Shown one piece after another: positions 8,889 to 17,331 of a DNA stretch of 64,000 bases. A program made the position numbers and the translations under genes. The DNA is taken from NCBI GenBank assembly GCA_945862495.1, contig CAMAYM010000002.1:1-64000 (forward strand), read 5' to 3'. Numbering within the stretch: the stretch's first letter is position 1; every line of letters begins with the position of its first letter. The notes under the pieces were generated by a model. That model was not told the DNA's origin and searched no databases. It saw only the letters and a list, made by a program, of their open reading frames with translations. Source of the DNA: Bordetella parapertussis. GTDB taxonomy: Bacteria > Pseudomonadota > Gammaproteobacteria > Burkholderiales > Burkholderiaceae_B.

Positions 8889-8895
8889 TGTGCGC

Positions 8896-8983
8896 GATGC
8901 ATGGTTGCATCTTAGAAATGGTGCGGCGCAAACAACGCCGACACCATGAATTTAGCATAATGAGTCGGAGTGTCCTCATTATG
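8896..8983. repeat. Three stacked inverted repeats between lptF and the DUF2889 gene
   Basis: From left to right: GATGCA-TGGT-TGCATC (8896-8911); ATGGTGCGGCG-N7-CGCCG-A-CACCAT with one bulged base (8918-8947); and CATAATGAG-N10-CTCATTATG (8956-8983). They lie just before the lptF start, so could fold in its 5' leader or serve as protein sites. None is followed by a T run. Confidence 0.6.
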
Positions 8984-9095
8984 GAAGCAGAGGCTAAACA
9001 TTTCTTTTTTCTGAGTGTTTTCTTTTAGAAAGATAGAATACTGATCAATCGAGGTGCTTTTTGCCTCAGCAAAGTCTGTTTTTGAGAGAAATGCC

Positions 9096-9668
9096 GTGCC
9101 ACTATCCCCCACCGTCGACCGCGAAGAGGTTCACCAACGTCAGATCGTGATGAAAGCGTATCGCAGATCGGATGGCTTGTATGATATTGAGGCCCGCCTC
9201 GTAGACACCAAAACCGAGCCTTTTTTGTCTCCACTGGCACAGGTAGAGCGCAAGCCTGGCGATCCCGTTCACGATATCTGGGTGCGTTTGGTCATCGATG
9301 AATGGTTTGAAATCAAAGACGTAGCGGCCAGTTCTGATTCGACGCCCTTTGCCGTCTGTACCCAAGCGCCCCCCACGCTCCAATCATTGATTGGCGCAAA
9401 GATCGGGGCAGGTTGGTCCAAACTCGTCAGGGAAAAACTCAAAGGTGCGGCGGGTTGCACCCATATGATGGAATTACTGGGGCCCATGGCGACTACGGCG
9501 TATCAGGCCCTGTGGCCCGTCACCAGCCTGCGACCGCAGCCCGTGGATGCGAACGGACGTCCAACCAAAATTGACAGCTGCTTTGCATACGCGAGTCAGA
9601 GGGATATCGTGGCCACGTTATGGCCCGAGCATTACACCGGACCCAAGGTCCCTAAAGGAGTCGAGTGA
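9096..9668 (+). CDS. DUF2889 family protein
   Basis: 190 residues of the DUF2889 family, whose function is unknown. The start GTG at 9096 is preferred: GAGAG precedes it, and family members as I know them begin Met-Pro-Leu-Ser; an upstream GTG at 9054 has a poor ribosome site. Visible blocks are DGLYDIEARLVDTKT near the N-terminus, VIDEWFEIKD in the middle and GAAGCTHMMELLGPMATTAYQ with a conserved Cys-Thr-His. No signal peptide or membrane helix is seen. Its stop overlaps the ATG of a CitE-like lyase by one base, which ties it to CoA-acid catabolism. A function cannot be stated. Confidence 0.82.
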   Translation: MPLSPTVDREEVHQRQIVMKAYRRSDGLYDIEARLVDTKTEPFLSPLAQVERKPGDPVHDIWVRLVIDEWFEIKDVAASSDSTPFAVCTQAPPTLQSLIGAKIGAGWSKLVREKLKGAAGCTHMMELLGPMATTAYQALWPVTSLRPQPVDANGRPTKIDSCFAYASQRDIVATLWPEHYTGPKVPKGVE

Positions 9669-10573
9669 TGCGTTCTTTACTTTTTGTGCCAGCCGATAGC
9701 CCACGCAAGCTGGAAAAATCTTTGCAAAGCGGTTCAGATGTGCTGATTTTTGATTTGGAGGATGCAGTTTCTCCATCGCGCAAACAAGAAGGTCGTATAG
9801 AGTTGGTCAAGTTTCTGACCGAGGTAAAACGCGCGGGTCTCAAAACGCCTGAGCTCTATGTGCGCGTCAATGCCTTGACAACGGGAATGACGTTGGCGGA
9901 CTTGGCGGCTGTGATGCCCTGTCGCCCTGCTGGCGTCGTGTTGCCCAAAGCAACGGGCGCGCGTGATTTGGCGCTCTTGTCAGCGTATCTCGAGGCCTTT
10001 GAACATCTATACCCGTACACCACAGCAGCTGGCGCAGACACATCAACCCCAGTGCAGACCTCCATCATCGCGATTGTGACTGAAACCGCGGACGCCTTAG
10101 CGGGTTTGAATGAATATCGGGGGGCAACACCAAGGCTGGCTGGCATGATGTGGGGGGCGGAAGATTTATCCGGCGATATCGGTGCCTTAACCAACAAGGA
10201 AGAGGGCACTTCGGAATGGACAACACCCTTTAAGCTCGTGCGTTCGCTCTGTCTGTTCGCGGCCTCCGCGGCGGGTGTACCCGCTATAGATACCGTTCCC
10301 ACAGAAATTAACAACGTCGAAGCACTCACGCGCGAAACGCGTCAGGCCTATCGAGACGGGTTTTCAGCCAAAGCTGCGATTCATCCTGGTCAGGTCCCTG
10401 TGATTAACACGGCAATGACGCCCGATGCCGCCACGCAAGAGTGGGCGAGTCGTGTGATCGCGGCCTTTGCTGCGAGTGCGAGTGTCGGTGTGGCGACGAT
10501 GGATGGAAAGATGTTGGACACGCCGCACTTGCGCCTGGCTAAAAAAATTATCGCTGCGGCGCAACTCGCCTAA
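9668..10573 (+). CDS. CitE-like CoA-ester lyase (HpcH/HpaI superfamily)
   Basis: 301 residues. Family members cleave or form 3-hydroxyacyl-CoA esters such as malyl-CoA, beta-methylmalyl-CoA or citramalyl-CoA, using Mg2+ in a TIM barrel. The N-terminus MRSLLFVPADSPRKLEKSL and FDLEDAVSP (Glu31, Asp32) are diagnostic. YVRVN carries the substrate Arg66, VTETADAL the Glu139 metal ligand, and MMWGAEDLSGDIGA the second acidic pair (Glu165, Asp166). All key residues are present. The ATG at 9668 has AAGGAG eight bases upstream. It forms an operon with DUF2889, CaiB, acyl-CoA dehydrogenase and MaoC genes, suggesting breakdown of a C5 dicarboxylic acid or similar. Confidence 0.9.
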   Translation: MRSLLFVPADSPRKLEKSLQSGSDVLIFDLEDAVSPSRKQEGRIELVKFLTEVKRAGLKTPELYVRVNALTTGMTLADLAAVMPCRPAGVVLPKATGARDLALLSAYLEAFEHLYPYTTAAGADTSTPVQTSIIAIVTETADALAGLNEYRGATPRLAGMMWGAEDLSGDIGALTNKEEGTSEWTTPFKLVRSLCLFAASAAGVPAIDTVPTEINNVEALTRETRQAYRDGFSAKAAIHPGQVPVINTAMTPDAATQEWASRVIAAFAASASVGVATMDGKMLDTPHLRLAKKIIAAAQLA

Positions 10574-10595
10574 AGCTTCGAGGAGATTGACGATC

Positions 10596-11813
10596 ATGGT
10601 AGGTCCTTTGGATGGTATTCGTGTCATTGATATGACATCGATTTTGATGGGGCCTTATGCGGCACAGTTGATGGGCGATATGGGTGCCGATGTCATCAAG
10701 GTCGAATCCCCTCAAGGTGATATGGTGCGCGACGTCGGACCGATGTTGCATCCTCGTATGGGGTCGCTCTATCTGCATGTCAACCGGAGCAAGCGCGGGA
10801 TGGTGCTTGATGTCAAACAGCCTGAAGGTCTTGAGGCCATCAAAAAGCTCATCGCTACTGCAGATATCTTGCTCTACAACGTACGGCCGCAAGCGATGGC
10901 CCGACTGGGCCTGAGTTATGAAGTTGTCCAGGCCATCAACCCCCGCATTTTATATGCCGGGACCTTTGGCTTTGGCCAAGACGGACCCTATGCGCACAAG
11001 CCGGCCTTTGATGATCTGATTCAGGGTGCGATTGGTTTGCCTTCTTTGATCAAACAAGCGGGTTCGGATGTGCCACGCTACGTGCCGTCCAATCTCGTTG
11101 ACCGTACAGTCGGTCTTTACGCGACCTCCTCACTCTGTGCCGCGCTGTATCACCGTGAGAAAACAGGCCGTGGCCAACGTATTGATATTCCGATGTTTGA
11201 AACAATGATCAGTCATTTACTGAGTGACCATATCGGTGGAAAAACCTTTGATCCGCAATTCGGACCGCCCGGTTATCCGCGCTTGCTTGCTTCAGAGCGA
11301 CGACCTTATAAAACGTCTGACGGCTATGTCTGTGCCGTCATTTATAACGATAAGCAGTGGGCATCATTTTTCAGCGCGATTGGTCGATCGGAAATATTTG
11401 AAAATGACCCACGTTTTAAAAACCTGAGCATTCGCACGCAACATATCAATGATCTCCAAGGCCTAGTCGCTAAGATTTTTCTGGAGCGTGATACGCAAGC
11501 ATGGCTGGACTTGCTTGAAAAGGCGGATATTCCCACTATGCCGCTGCATGACCTCGAGACCATTTTCGAAGATCCTCATCTTGAAGCGATTAACTTCTTT
11601 CAATGGGAAGACCATCCCTCAGAGGGGCGTATTCGTCGTGTGGATGTGCCAACCACTTGGTCAGACAGTCAGCCTCAGGCGGGACGTCCTGCGCCCATGT
11701 TGGGACAGCACAGTGAAGAAATCTTGCGTGAGCTAGGCTACAGCGAAGAATCAATTGCCTCCTTTATTCGCCAGGGCGTCACGCAAAGAGCCGTGATGCC
11801 CAAGGAAGCGTAA
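10596..11813 (+). CDS. CaiB/BaiF class III CoA-transferase
   Basis: 405 residues. Class III enzymes move CoA between carboxylic acids through an aspartyl-CoA thioester. The N-terminal GIRVIDMTSILMGPYAAQLM, the GADVIKVE strand and NRSKRGMVLDVKQPEG are typical. Asp169 in PSNLVDRTVG is the catalytic Asp and sits at the position known from formyl-CoA transferase. The C-terminal part has GYVCAVIYNDKQW and PMLGQHSEEILRELGY. The start at 10596 follows AGGAG. Its neighbours suggest it activates the acid that the CitE-like lyase and the MaoC hydratase act on. Mesaconate, itaconate or citramalate are possible substrates, by inference only. Confidence 0.9.
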   Translation: MVGPLDGIRVIDMTSILMGPYAAQLMGDMGADVIKVESPQGDMVRDVGPMLHPRMGSLYLHVNRSKRGMVLDVKQPEGLEAIKKLIATADILLYNVRPQAMARLGLSYEVVQAINPRILYAGTFGFGQDGPYAHKPAFDDLIQGAIGLPSLIKQAGSDVPRYVPSNLVDRTVGLYATSSLCAALYHREKTGRGQRIDIPMFETMISHLLSDHIGGKTFDPQFGPPGYPRLLASERRPYKTSDGYVCAVIYNDKQWASFFSAIGRSEIFENDPRFKNLSIRTQHINDLQGLVAKIFLERDTQAWLDLLEKADIPTMPLHDLETIFEDPHLEAINFFQWEDHPSEGRIRRVDVPTTWSDSQPQAGRPAPMLGQHSEEILRELGYSEESIASFIRQGVTQRAVMPKEA

Positions 11814-11877
11814 TGACGGTGAATCAGGATTCAAGGCGCTCAGCAATGAGCCGCGATAAAAGTACGAGGGAGTGACG

Positions 11878-13044
11878 ATGGATTTTTCTTTTTCACAAGA
11901 ACAGCAAACGATTCGCGAAGCGATCAATAAAATTTGCGAACAATTTGACGATCAATACTGGTTGGAAAAAGACCGTCATGGCGGCTTTCCTGTCGAGTTG
12001 CACCAGGCGCTGGCCAAAGACGGTTGGTTGGGGATTTGCATCCCTGAGCAATATGGCGGTTCAGGTCTGGGGATCACCGAAGCGACCATCATGATGCAGG
12101 CTATCAGCGAGTCGGGCGCGGGAATGACCGGTGCCTCGGCTGTGCATATGAATATCTTTGGTTTGAATCCCGTCGTACAGTTCGCGACAGAAGAACAGAA
12201 AATGCGCATGCTGCCGCCCTTGGTCGCAGGTCGTGAACGCGCGTGTTTTGCGGTGACAGAACCCAATACAGGGCTCAATACGACGCAGCTCAAGGTCAAA
12301 GCTGAGCGCAACGGAGATCACTACGTCTTGAGTGGTACCAAGGTATGGATTTCGACCGCCCAAGTCGCTGAGAAAATGTTGATCTTGGCGCGCACCACAC
12401 CTATTGAAGAGTGCACAAAACATACCGATGGCTTGAGTTTGTTTTATACCGACCTAGATCGCAATTTCGTGCGTGTGCACGAGATTGAGAAAATGGGTCG
12501 TAAAGCTGTGGATTCAAACGAGCTGTTTATCGATGGCTTGAAAGTCCCAGTCGAAGACCGCATTGGCGAAGAGGGCAAAGGCTTTCACTACATCATGCAC
12601 GGCATGAATGCTGAACGGATCTTGATCGCAGCCGAAGGCATTGGCTTAGGACGCGTAGCACTCAAGCGTGCGACTGAATACGCCAAGGAAAGAATCGTTT
12701 TTGACCGTCCGATTGGGATGAATCAAGGGATTCAGCATCCGCTCGCGGCCAACTGGATGGAGCTTGAAGCGGCGAATCTCATGGTCTTTCATGCCGCGTC
12801 GCTGTTTGATAAGGGCGAAGCATGCGGTGCGCAGGCCAATGCGGCTAAATATCTGGCCGGCGAAGCCGGGTTTAATGCCTGTCAGCAAGCGGTCATGACG
12901 CACGGCGGATTTGGCTATGCCAAGGAATACCATGTGGAGCGCTATTTGCGCGAGGTCTTGATCACGCGCATCGCGCCGGTGAGTCCTCAGTTAGTGTTAT
13001 GTTTTATCGCCGAGCGCGTGTTGGGCTTACCCAAGTCCTATTAG
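11878..13044 (+). CDS. Acyl-CoA dehydrogenase
   Basis: 388 residues, normal length for the family. Starts MDFSFSQEQQTIREAINKIC after GAGGGAG. FAD-contact blocks are CFAVTEPNTGLNTTQLK and LSGTKVWISTAQVAE. The C-terminal region has MTHGGFGYAKEYHVERYLRE. The loop that in MCAD-type enzymes reads Tyr-Glu-Gly-Thr and supplies the catalytic Glu reads Arg-Ile-Ala-Pro here (residues 364-367). The base must therefore lie elsewhere, or the enzyme may do a related reaction such as reduction or desulfination. It is in a tight operon with CaiB before and MaoC nine bases after. Confidence 0.88.
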   Translation: MDFSFSQEQQTIREAINKICEQFDDQYWLEKDRHGGFPVELHQALAKDGWLGICIPEQYGGSGLGITEATIMMQAISESGAGMTGASAVHMNIFGLNPVVQFATEEQKMRMLPPLVAGRERACFAVTEPNTGLNTTQLKVKAERNGDHYVLSGTKVWISTAQVAEKMLILARTTPIEECTKHTDGLSLFYTDLDRNFVRVHEIEKMGRKAVDSNELFIDGLKVPVEDRIGEEGKGFHYIMHGMNAERILIAAEGIGLGRVALKRATEYAKERIVFDRPIGMNQGIQHPLAANWMELEAANLMVFHAASLFDKGEACGAQANAAKYLAGEAGFNACQQAVMTHGGFGYAKEYHVERYLREVLITRIAPVSPQLVLCFIAERVLGLPKSY

Positions 13045-13053
13045 GAGATTGTG

Positions 13054-13509
13054 ATGGCGGGTTTGTATTTCGAAGAATTTGAAGTGGGGCAGGTTTTTAA
13101 GCATGCGATGACGCGCACGGTGACAGAAATGGACAACGTGCTGTTTTCAACCTTGACCATGAATCCTCAGCCCCTGCATTTGGATGCAGAGTTTGCCTCC
13201 AAGACAGAGTTTGGCCGCATTTTGGTCAACAGCTTGTTTACCTTAGGCTTGGTGATCGGGATTTCGGTGGGTGAAACCACGCTTGGTACGACGATTGCCA
13301 ATCTCGGTATGACGGACACGCGTTTTCCAAGTCCCGTGTTTTATGGGGATACGATTCATGTTGAGACTACGATTGTGTCTAAGCGTCAGAGTAAGTCTCG
13401 CAGCGATGCCGGCATTGTCGAGTTTGAGCACCGTGGTATCAATCAGCGCGGAGAAATTGTGTGTATCTGCCGTCGCTCTGGTTTTATGAAGTGTCAACCG
13501 GTTGGATAG
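13054..13509 (+). CDS. MaoC-family enoyl-CoA hydratase/dehydratase
   Basis: 151 residues, a single hotdog domain. The family hydrates enoyl-CoAs, for example mesaconyl-CoA. The conserved motif appears as TLTMNPQPLHLDAEFA, with Asn37 and His42 kept; the Asp of the classical Asp-x-Asn-Pro motif is Thr35. LVNSLFTLGLVIGISV and PSPVFYGDTIHVET are the other family blocks. The ATG at 13054 follows AGGAG. It starts nine bases after the acyl-CoA dehydrogenase, so is co-translated. Together with the CitE-like lyase it could form a hydrate-then-cleave route for an unsaturated branched C5 acyl-CoA; this is inference. Confidence 0.85.
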   Translation: MAGLYFEEFEVGQVFKHAMTRTVTEMDNVLFSTLTMNPQPLHLDAEFASKTEFGRILVNSLFTLGLVIGISVGETTLGTTIANLGMTDTRFPSPVFYGDTIHVETTIVSKRQSKSRSDAGIVEFEHRGINQRGEIVCICRRSGFMKCQPVG

Positions 13510-13518
13510 GCAACGCTG

Positions 13519-14796
13519 ATGTGGCAATCTGGTGCAAGGCTGCAGTTGCCTGACGCAAAAATGGCACTTGTGGTGCTGTTGATTTGTTTTGTCTTCAATA
13601 TGCTGGGGCGTGGAATCGGCGATACCTACGTGACCTTTCTCTTGCCCCTTGAGACAGAGTTTGGATGGAGCCGCTCCGAGCTTTCAAGCGTCTACAGCAT
13701 CTACATGGTGGCCAATGGGCTGTCTGCGCCTTTTGTCGGCGTCCTGTTTGATCGCTGGGGCCCGCGCGTGGTGTATTTGCTGGGTGTCGCCAGTTTGGGT
13801 TTAGGTTATTTTTTAGCGGGTAATTTGACGCAGCTCTGGCAGTTTCATTTGTGCATTGGGGTAGCAGGTGGCATTGGCATCTCTGCGATCGGCATGGTGC
13901 CGTCCGCCAGTTTGATTAGCCGATGGTTTCCAAATAGCACCAGTACAGCGATCGGTATTGCGTATGCAGGCTTTGGTGCAGGGACGCTGGTCTTGGTGCC
14001 CTTTGCGCAATATTTGAATCAAGCGGTGGGTTGGCGTGATGCCTATCATGTGATGGGTGGTAGTTTGCTCATTGCGTTACCAATCGTGATGTTGTTGCCT
14101 TGGCGAGTCATACGCGCGGGCTATGGGGCACGCGATAAAAAGAGTCAAAGTCAGCGTCCGGTAGATGTTTCATCTTCGAGTACAACAGCACCTGCCCAAT
14201 CAACCTCTTCACCCCTACGTGCGGCGTTGCGACACTCTGGCTTCTGGGGCTTGGCGCAGGCTTTCTTTTTTACCTCGGTGGTGGTCTATACCGTGTTGGT
14301 GCAGATGATTGCTTATTTTGTATCAACTGGCTTCACGCCGATCGAGGCCGCCAGTGCGTTTGGGTTTGCGGGGATGTTGTCTGTGTTGGGGGTCGGTTCA
14401 GCAGGACGTTTGGCCGATGTCTTGGGCCCAAGGCGCACCGCGACGCTTACGTTTATGTGCACCACACTCGGCTTGGCAAGTTTGTTGGCACTCAGTTATT
14501 TCCCATCGCAATGGTTTTTGATGTCGTTTGTGGTGTTTTTTGGAATCGCTCAGGGTGCGAGAGGGCCCATTATCTCCGGGTTGTGTTCCAAGCTGTTCCC
14601 GGGACCTGGGTTAGCCACGATTTATGGCGTTACCTATGCATGTATGTCTGTTGGGGCTGCCTCAGGGGCGATGATGTCTGGTCTGTTATATGACTGGACG
14701 GGTGGTTATCAGGCGAGCATCATTTTTTCCATGTTAAATGTCATCTTGGCTGTATCGCCCTTTTGGGTTTATCGTGAACTTAGAAAATTTGGATGA
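13519..14796 (+). CDS. Major facilitator superfamily transporter, carboxylate type
   Basis: 425 residues with two sets of hydrophobic helices around a polar loop rich in Ser, Thr and Gln near residues 205-235. The motif GVLFDRWGPRVVYLLG after helix 2 is the MFS motif A, and GRLADVLGPRRTATL is its repeat in the second half. The pattern resembles the oxalate/formate and monocarboxylate carriers. It starts nine bases after the MaoC gene and is thus probably the uptake system for the acid degraded by this operon. Its stop overlaps the start of the phosphatase gene by four bases. Confidence 0.88.
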   Translation: MWQSGARLQLPDAKMALVVLLICFVFNMLGRGIGDTYVTFLLPLETEFGWSRSELSSVYSIYMVANGLSAPFVGVLFDRWGPRVVYLLGVASLGLGYFLAGNLTQLWQFHLCIGVAGGIGISAIGMVPSASLISRWFPNSTSTAIGIAYAGFGAGTLVLVPFAQYLNQAVGWRDAYHVMGGSLLIALPIVMLLPWRVIRAGYGARDKKSQSQRPVDVSSSSTTAPAQSTSSPLRAALRHSGFWGLAQAFFFTSVVVYTVLVQMIAYFVSTGFTPIEAASAFGFAGMLSVLGVGSAGRLADVLGPRRTATLTFMCTTLGLASLLALSYFPSQWFLMSFVVFFGIAQGARGPIISGLCSKLFPGPGLATIYGVTYACMSVGAASGAMMSGLLYDWTGGYQASIIFSMLNVILAVSPFWVYRELRKFG

Positions 14797-15389
14797 GTGA
14801 GCGTATGAAAAAAATATTGTCGATCATGTTGATATCCTTCTGTACGGGCCTATTTGCCTGGCCTGCACAGAGTTCGCCGCTGTTGAATACGCTGACAGAT
14901 GGGCAGCACGTCTTGATGATCCGTCACGCGGATGCGCCAGGTTTTAGTGATCCATCGGGCTTCAAACTCGGCGATTGTTCCACCCAAAGAAACTTAGGCG
15001 AGCGTGGTCGTAAACAAGCCAAAGAACTCGGTGTCTGGCTCAAGAAGCAAGGCATTGAGTCTGCAGTCGTACTCAGTAGCGCATGGTGTCGTTGTGAAGA
15101 AACAGCGCGCTTGTTAGCGTTGGGCGCTGTGACAACGGTTCCGGAACTCGGTTCTTTTTTTCAAAACATGAGTGACTCCGGTCCGCAAACGAACGCGCTG
15201 AAGGCGCTACTCGCTAAAAGGCTCAAGGCGCCTGCGCCAGCAAAGCCTATGATTTTGGTGACACACCAGGTCAATATTTCCGCTTTCACCGGTACCTCCG
15301 CGGGTCAGGGCGAACTGTTGTTAGTCAAAATCGATGCAAAGGGTGCGTTCGTCTCTGCACGCTCGATTGCAACGCCACATTCCGACTAA
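14793..15389 (+). CDS. Exported histidine phosphatase family protein
   Basis: 198 residues. The start at 14793 overlaps the MFS stop (ATGA); an ATG at 14805 begins the signal-peptide-like MKKILSIMLISF. A hydrophobic segment ends near Pro-Ala-Gln-Ser, so the protein is probably periplasmic. The catalytic motif is MIRHADAPG with Arg44 and His45, followed by TQRNLGERGRKQAKELG and LSSAWCRCEETARLLALG. VTHQVNISAFTG supplies the second His. All core residues of the branch 1 family are present. The substrate is unknown. Its placement at the end of the CoA-acid operon may be only transcriptional read-through. Confidence 0.83.
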   Translation: MSERMKKILSIMLISFCTGLFAWPAQSSPLLNTLTDGQHVLMIRHADAPGFSDPSGFKLGDCSTQRNLGERGRKQAKELGVWLKKQGIESAVVLSSAWCRCEETARLLALGAVTTVPELGSFFQNMSDSGPQTNALKALLAKRLKAPAPAKPMILVTHQVNISAFTGTSAGQGELLLVKIDAKGAFVSARSIATPHSD

Positions 15390-15457
15390 ATGTTGATCTC
15401 TTCAATTACGGCGATAATGGCCAATCTTTAGCAGGCGTGTTTAGGGGCAAGATCGGC

Positions 15458-16288
15458 ATGACCGAGCAAACAATCTATTTGTGGAAAGCTTTTTTTCTAG
15501 GCATCGTAGAGGGCATCACCGAGTTTTTGCCGATCTCGAGTACGGGTCATTTGATTCTCTTTGGTGACTGGATCAGCTTTGAATCAAACGAAGCCAAGGT
15601 CTTTGAGGTCGTGATTCAGCTGGGCTCAATCTTGGCAGTAGTGTGGATTTTTCGCCATCGCTTGTTTCAGATGGTCCGAGGCACACTGCGTCTCGAACCC
15701 GTGGAGGTCGCCTTTACCCGCAATTTATTGATTGCCTTTTTGCCTTCAGCCATTATCGGCTTGCTGTTCATCAAGGCCATCAAGGCATTGTTTTTTCATC
15801 CTGGGGTTGTTGTGGTGACCTTGGTGCTAGGTGGACTGATTATGCTTTGGGTGGAGCGCCGCCGCCCCGCCAACAGTGCGGATGCACCTCCGAATCAAGT
15901 TCAAACGATTGAAAAAATTACTTGGAAACAAGCGTTGATCGTGGGTTGTGCGCAATGTCTCGCCATGGTGCCAGGCACCTCCCGCTCCGGCTCCACCATC
16001 ATTGCCGGCATGCTGTCGGGTATTCAACGAAAGACTGCGACGGAGTTTTCGTTTTTTCTGGCCATCCCAACGATGTTGGCGGCGGCCGTCTATGATTTTT
16101 ATAAGCATGCCCATTTGCTGACGCAACAAGATCTGCTGGCGATTGCGGTGGGGTTTGTGAGTGCTTTTGTGTGCGCGTTGGTGGTGGTGCGCGCCATACT
16201 TGTATTTGTCTCTCGACACACCTATCGGGCGTTTGCGTGGTATCGCATCGCGCTAGGTCTAGTGGTGGGGGCGTGGTTGTGGTTATAA
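15458..16288 (+). CDS. uppP: Undecaprenyl-diphosphatase UppP (BacA)
   Basis: 276 residues, strongly hydrophobic. UppP removes one phosphate from undecaprenyl diphosphate to recycle the lipid carrier for peptidoglycan and other envelope polymers. Both diagnostic motifs are intact: VEGITEFLPISSTGHL near residue 17 and VPGTSRSGSTIIAGML in the second half. The start at 15458 follows AGGGG; an in-frame GTG at 15437 is less likely. It stands apart from the PAP2 phosphatase gene near 57 kb, which may act on the same kind of lipid. Confidence 0.95.
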   Translation: MTEQTIYLWKAFFLGIVEGITEFLPISSTGHLILFGDWISFESNEAKVFEVVIQLGSILAVVWIFRHRLFQMVRGTLRLEPVEVAFTRNLLIAFLPSAIIGLLFIKAIKALFFHPGVVVVTLVLGGLIMLWVERRRPANSADAPPNQVQTIEKITWKQALIVGCAQCLAMVPGTSRSGSTIIAGMLSGIQRKTATEFSFFLAIPTMLAAAVYDFYKHAHLLTQQDLLAIAVGFVSAFVCALVVVRAILVFVSRHTYRAFAWYRIALGLVVGAWLWL

Positions 16289-16348
16289 GGCCTGAGACGT
16301 TTTTTTAAGTTCAAGTTCAAGTTTTGGAAAAAATAAAGGAGATTGAGG

Positions 16349-17221
16349 ATGCGTTTATTTAGCTATGTAGATAAGAACAATCAAAAACGCGTAGGCGTAC
16401 TCAAAGCAGCGGATTCGCAGGAATTCGTGGATTTGGCTGCAACTGATGCAACGTTACCCAAGAGTTTGCTAGAGATCATTGCAACGCCAGGTGCGATGGA
16501 CCGTGTGCAGCAAGCCACTCAAAGCGGCTCTGCAGTGGTGCATGCTCTCAAGGGTGTGCGTTTCATTCCTTTGATTGATCGTCCAAGCAAAATTGTATGT
16601 TTGGGATTGAACTATGCAGATCACGCGGCCGAAGGCGGTCATGCGCGTCCGGAGTACCCAAGCTTTTTTATGCGTGGACCCAGCTCCATGGTGGGTCACC
16701 TTGAGCCGATGATTCGTCCTAAAGCGTCAGACAAGTTTGACTTTGAAGCGGAGCTTGCGTTTGTAGTGGGTAAGACTGCCCGTCATCTCACCGCTGCAAA
16801 TGCACTTGAATATGTTGCAGGGTATAGCGTATTTAATGATGGTAGCTTGCGTGACTATCAACGCAAATCCACACAGTGGACCATTGGTAAAAACTTTGAT
16901 GCTACAGGTGGCTTTGGACCTTGGCTCGTCACGCCAGATGAGCTGCCACCGGGTGCTGACGGCTTGCGTATTCAGTCTCGACTGAATGGTCAAATCATGC
17001 AAGATGCCAACACCAAGAGCTTTCTGTGGGGAGTGGTAGAGACGTTGGTGCTGATTACAGAATGTATGACGCTTGAGCCAGGCGATGTCGTGATTACGGG
17101 CACGCCAGCCGGTGTGGGCTATGCGAGAAAGCCACCTGTGTTTATGAAGCAGGGCGATACGCTCGAAGTCGAAATTGAAGGCGTTGGCTTGCTGAGCAAT
17201 CCTATCGTTGACGAAAAATAA
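16349..17221 (+). CDS. Fumarylacetoacetate hydrolase family protein
   Basis: 290 residues. The family includes fumarylpyruvate hydrolases, acylpyruvases and oxaloacetate decarboxylases acting with Mg2+. The core begins with KIVCLGLNYADHAAEGG. Metal ligands are Glu residues in FDFEAELAFVVGK, with the GYSVFNDGSLRDYQRK and KNFDATGGFGPWLV blocks following, and ITGTPAGVGYARKPP near the end. The N-terminal 70 residues form the usual small cap domain. The ATG at 16349 has AAGGAG just upstream. It is followed by a bidirectional terminator. The substrate is not determined. Confidence 0.9.
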   Translation: MRLFSYVDKNNQKRVGVLKAADSQEFVDLAATDATLPKSLLEIIATPGAMDRVQQATQSGSAVVHALKGVRFIPLIDRPSKIVCLGLNYADHAAEGGHARPEYPSFFMRGPSSMVGHLEPMIRPKASDKFDFEAELAFVVGKTARHLTAANALEYVAGYSVFNDGSLRDYQRKSTQWTIGKNFDATGGFGPWLVTPDELPPGADGLRIQSRLNGQIMQDANTKSFLWGVVETLVLITECMTLEPGDVVITGTPAGVGYARKPPVFMKQGDTLEVEIEGVGLLSNPIVDEK

Positions 17222-17277
17222 AAAATTTATGACGCTTTGTACTTGAAGCTGTCATTGGTTTTGAAAAATCAGCAATA

Positions 17278-17307
17278 AAAAGGGAGACACCACGGTGTCT
17301 CCCTTTT
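17278..17307. terminator. Bidirectional terminator between convergent genes
   Basis: Arms AAAAGGGAGACACC and GGTGTCTCCCTTTT form a long perfect stem around a very small loop. A-rich and T-rich ends give a T run in both directions. It separates the FAH-family gene from the convergent CaiB-family gene. Confidence 0.92.
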
Positions 17308-17331
17308 ACGTGCGCACATTACGCTTGGCTT

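Noticed and set aside
9665..9667. GTG start for the CitE-like lyase
   Set aside because: The adjacent ATG at 9668 has better spacing from AAGGAG and matches the family N-terminus.
16308..16326. AGTTCA-type hexamer repeat before the FAH-family gene
   Set aside because: Only two full copies and a partial one; too short to call as an operator.
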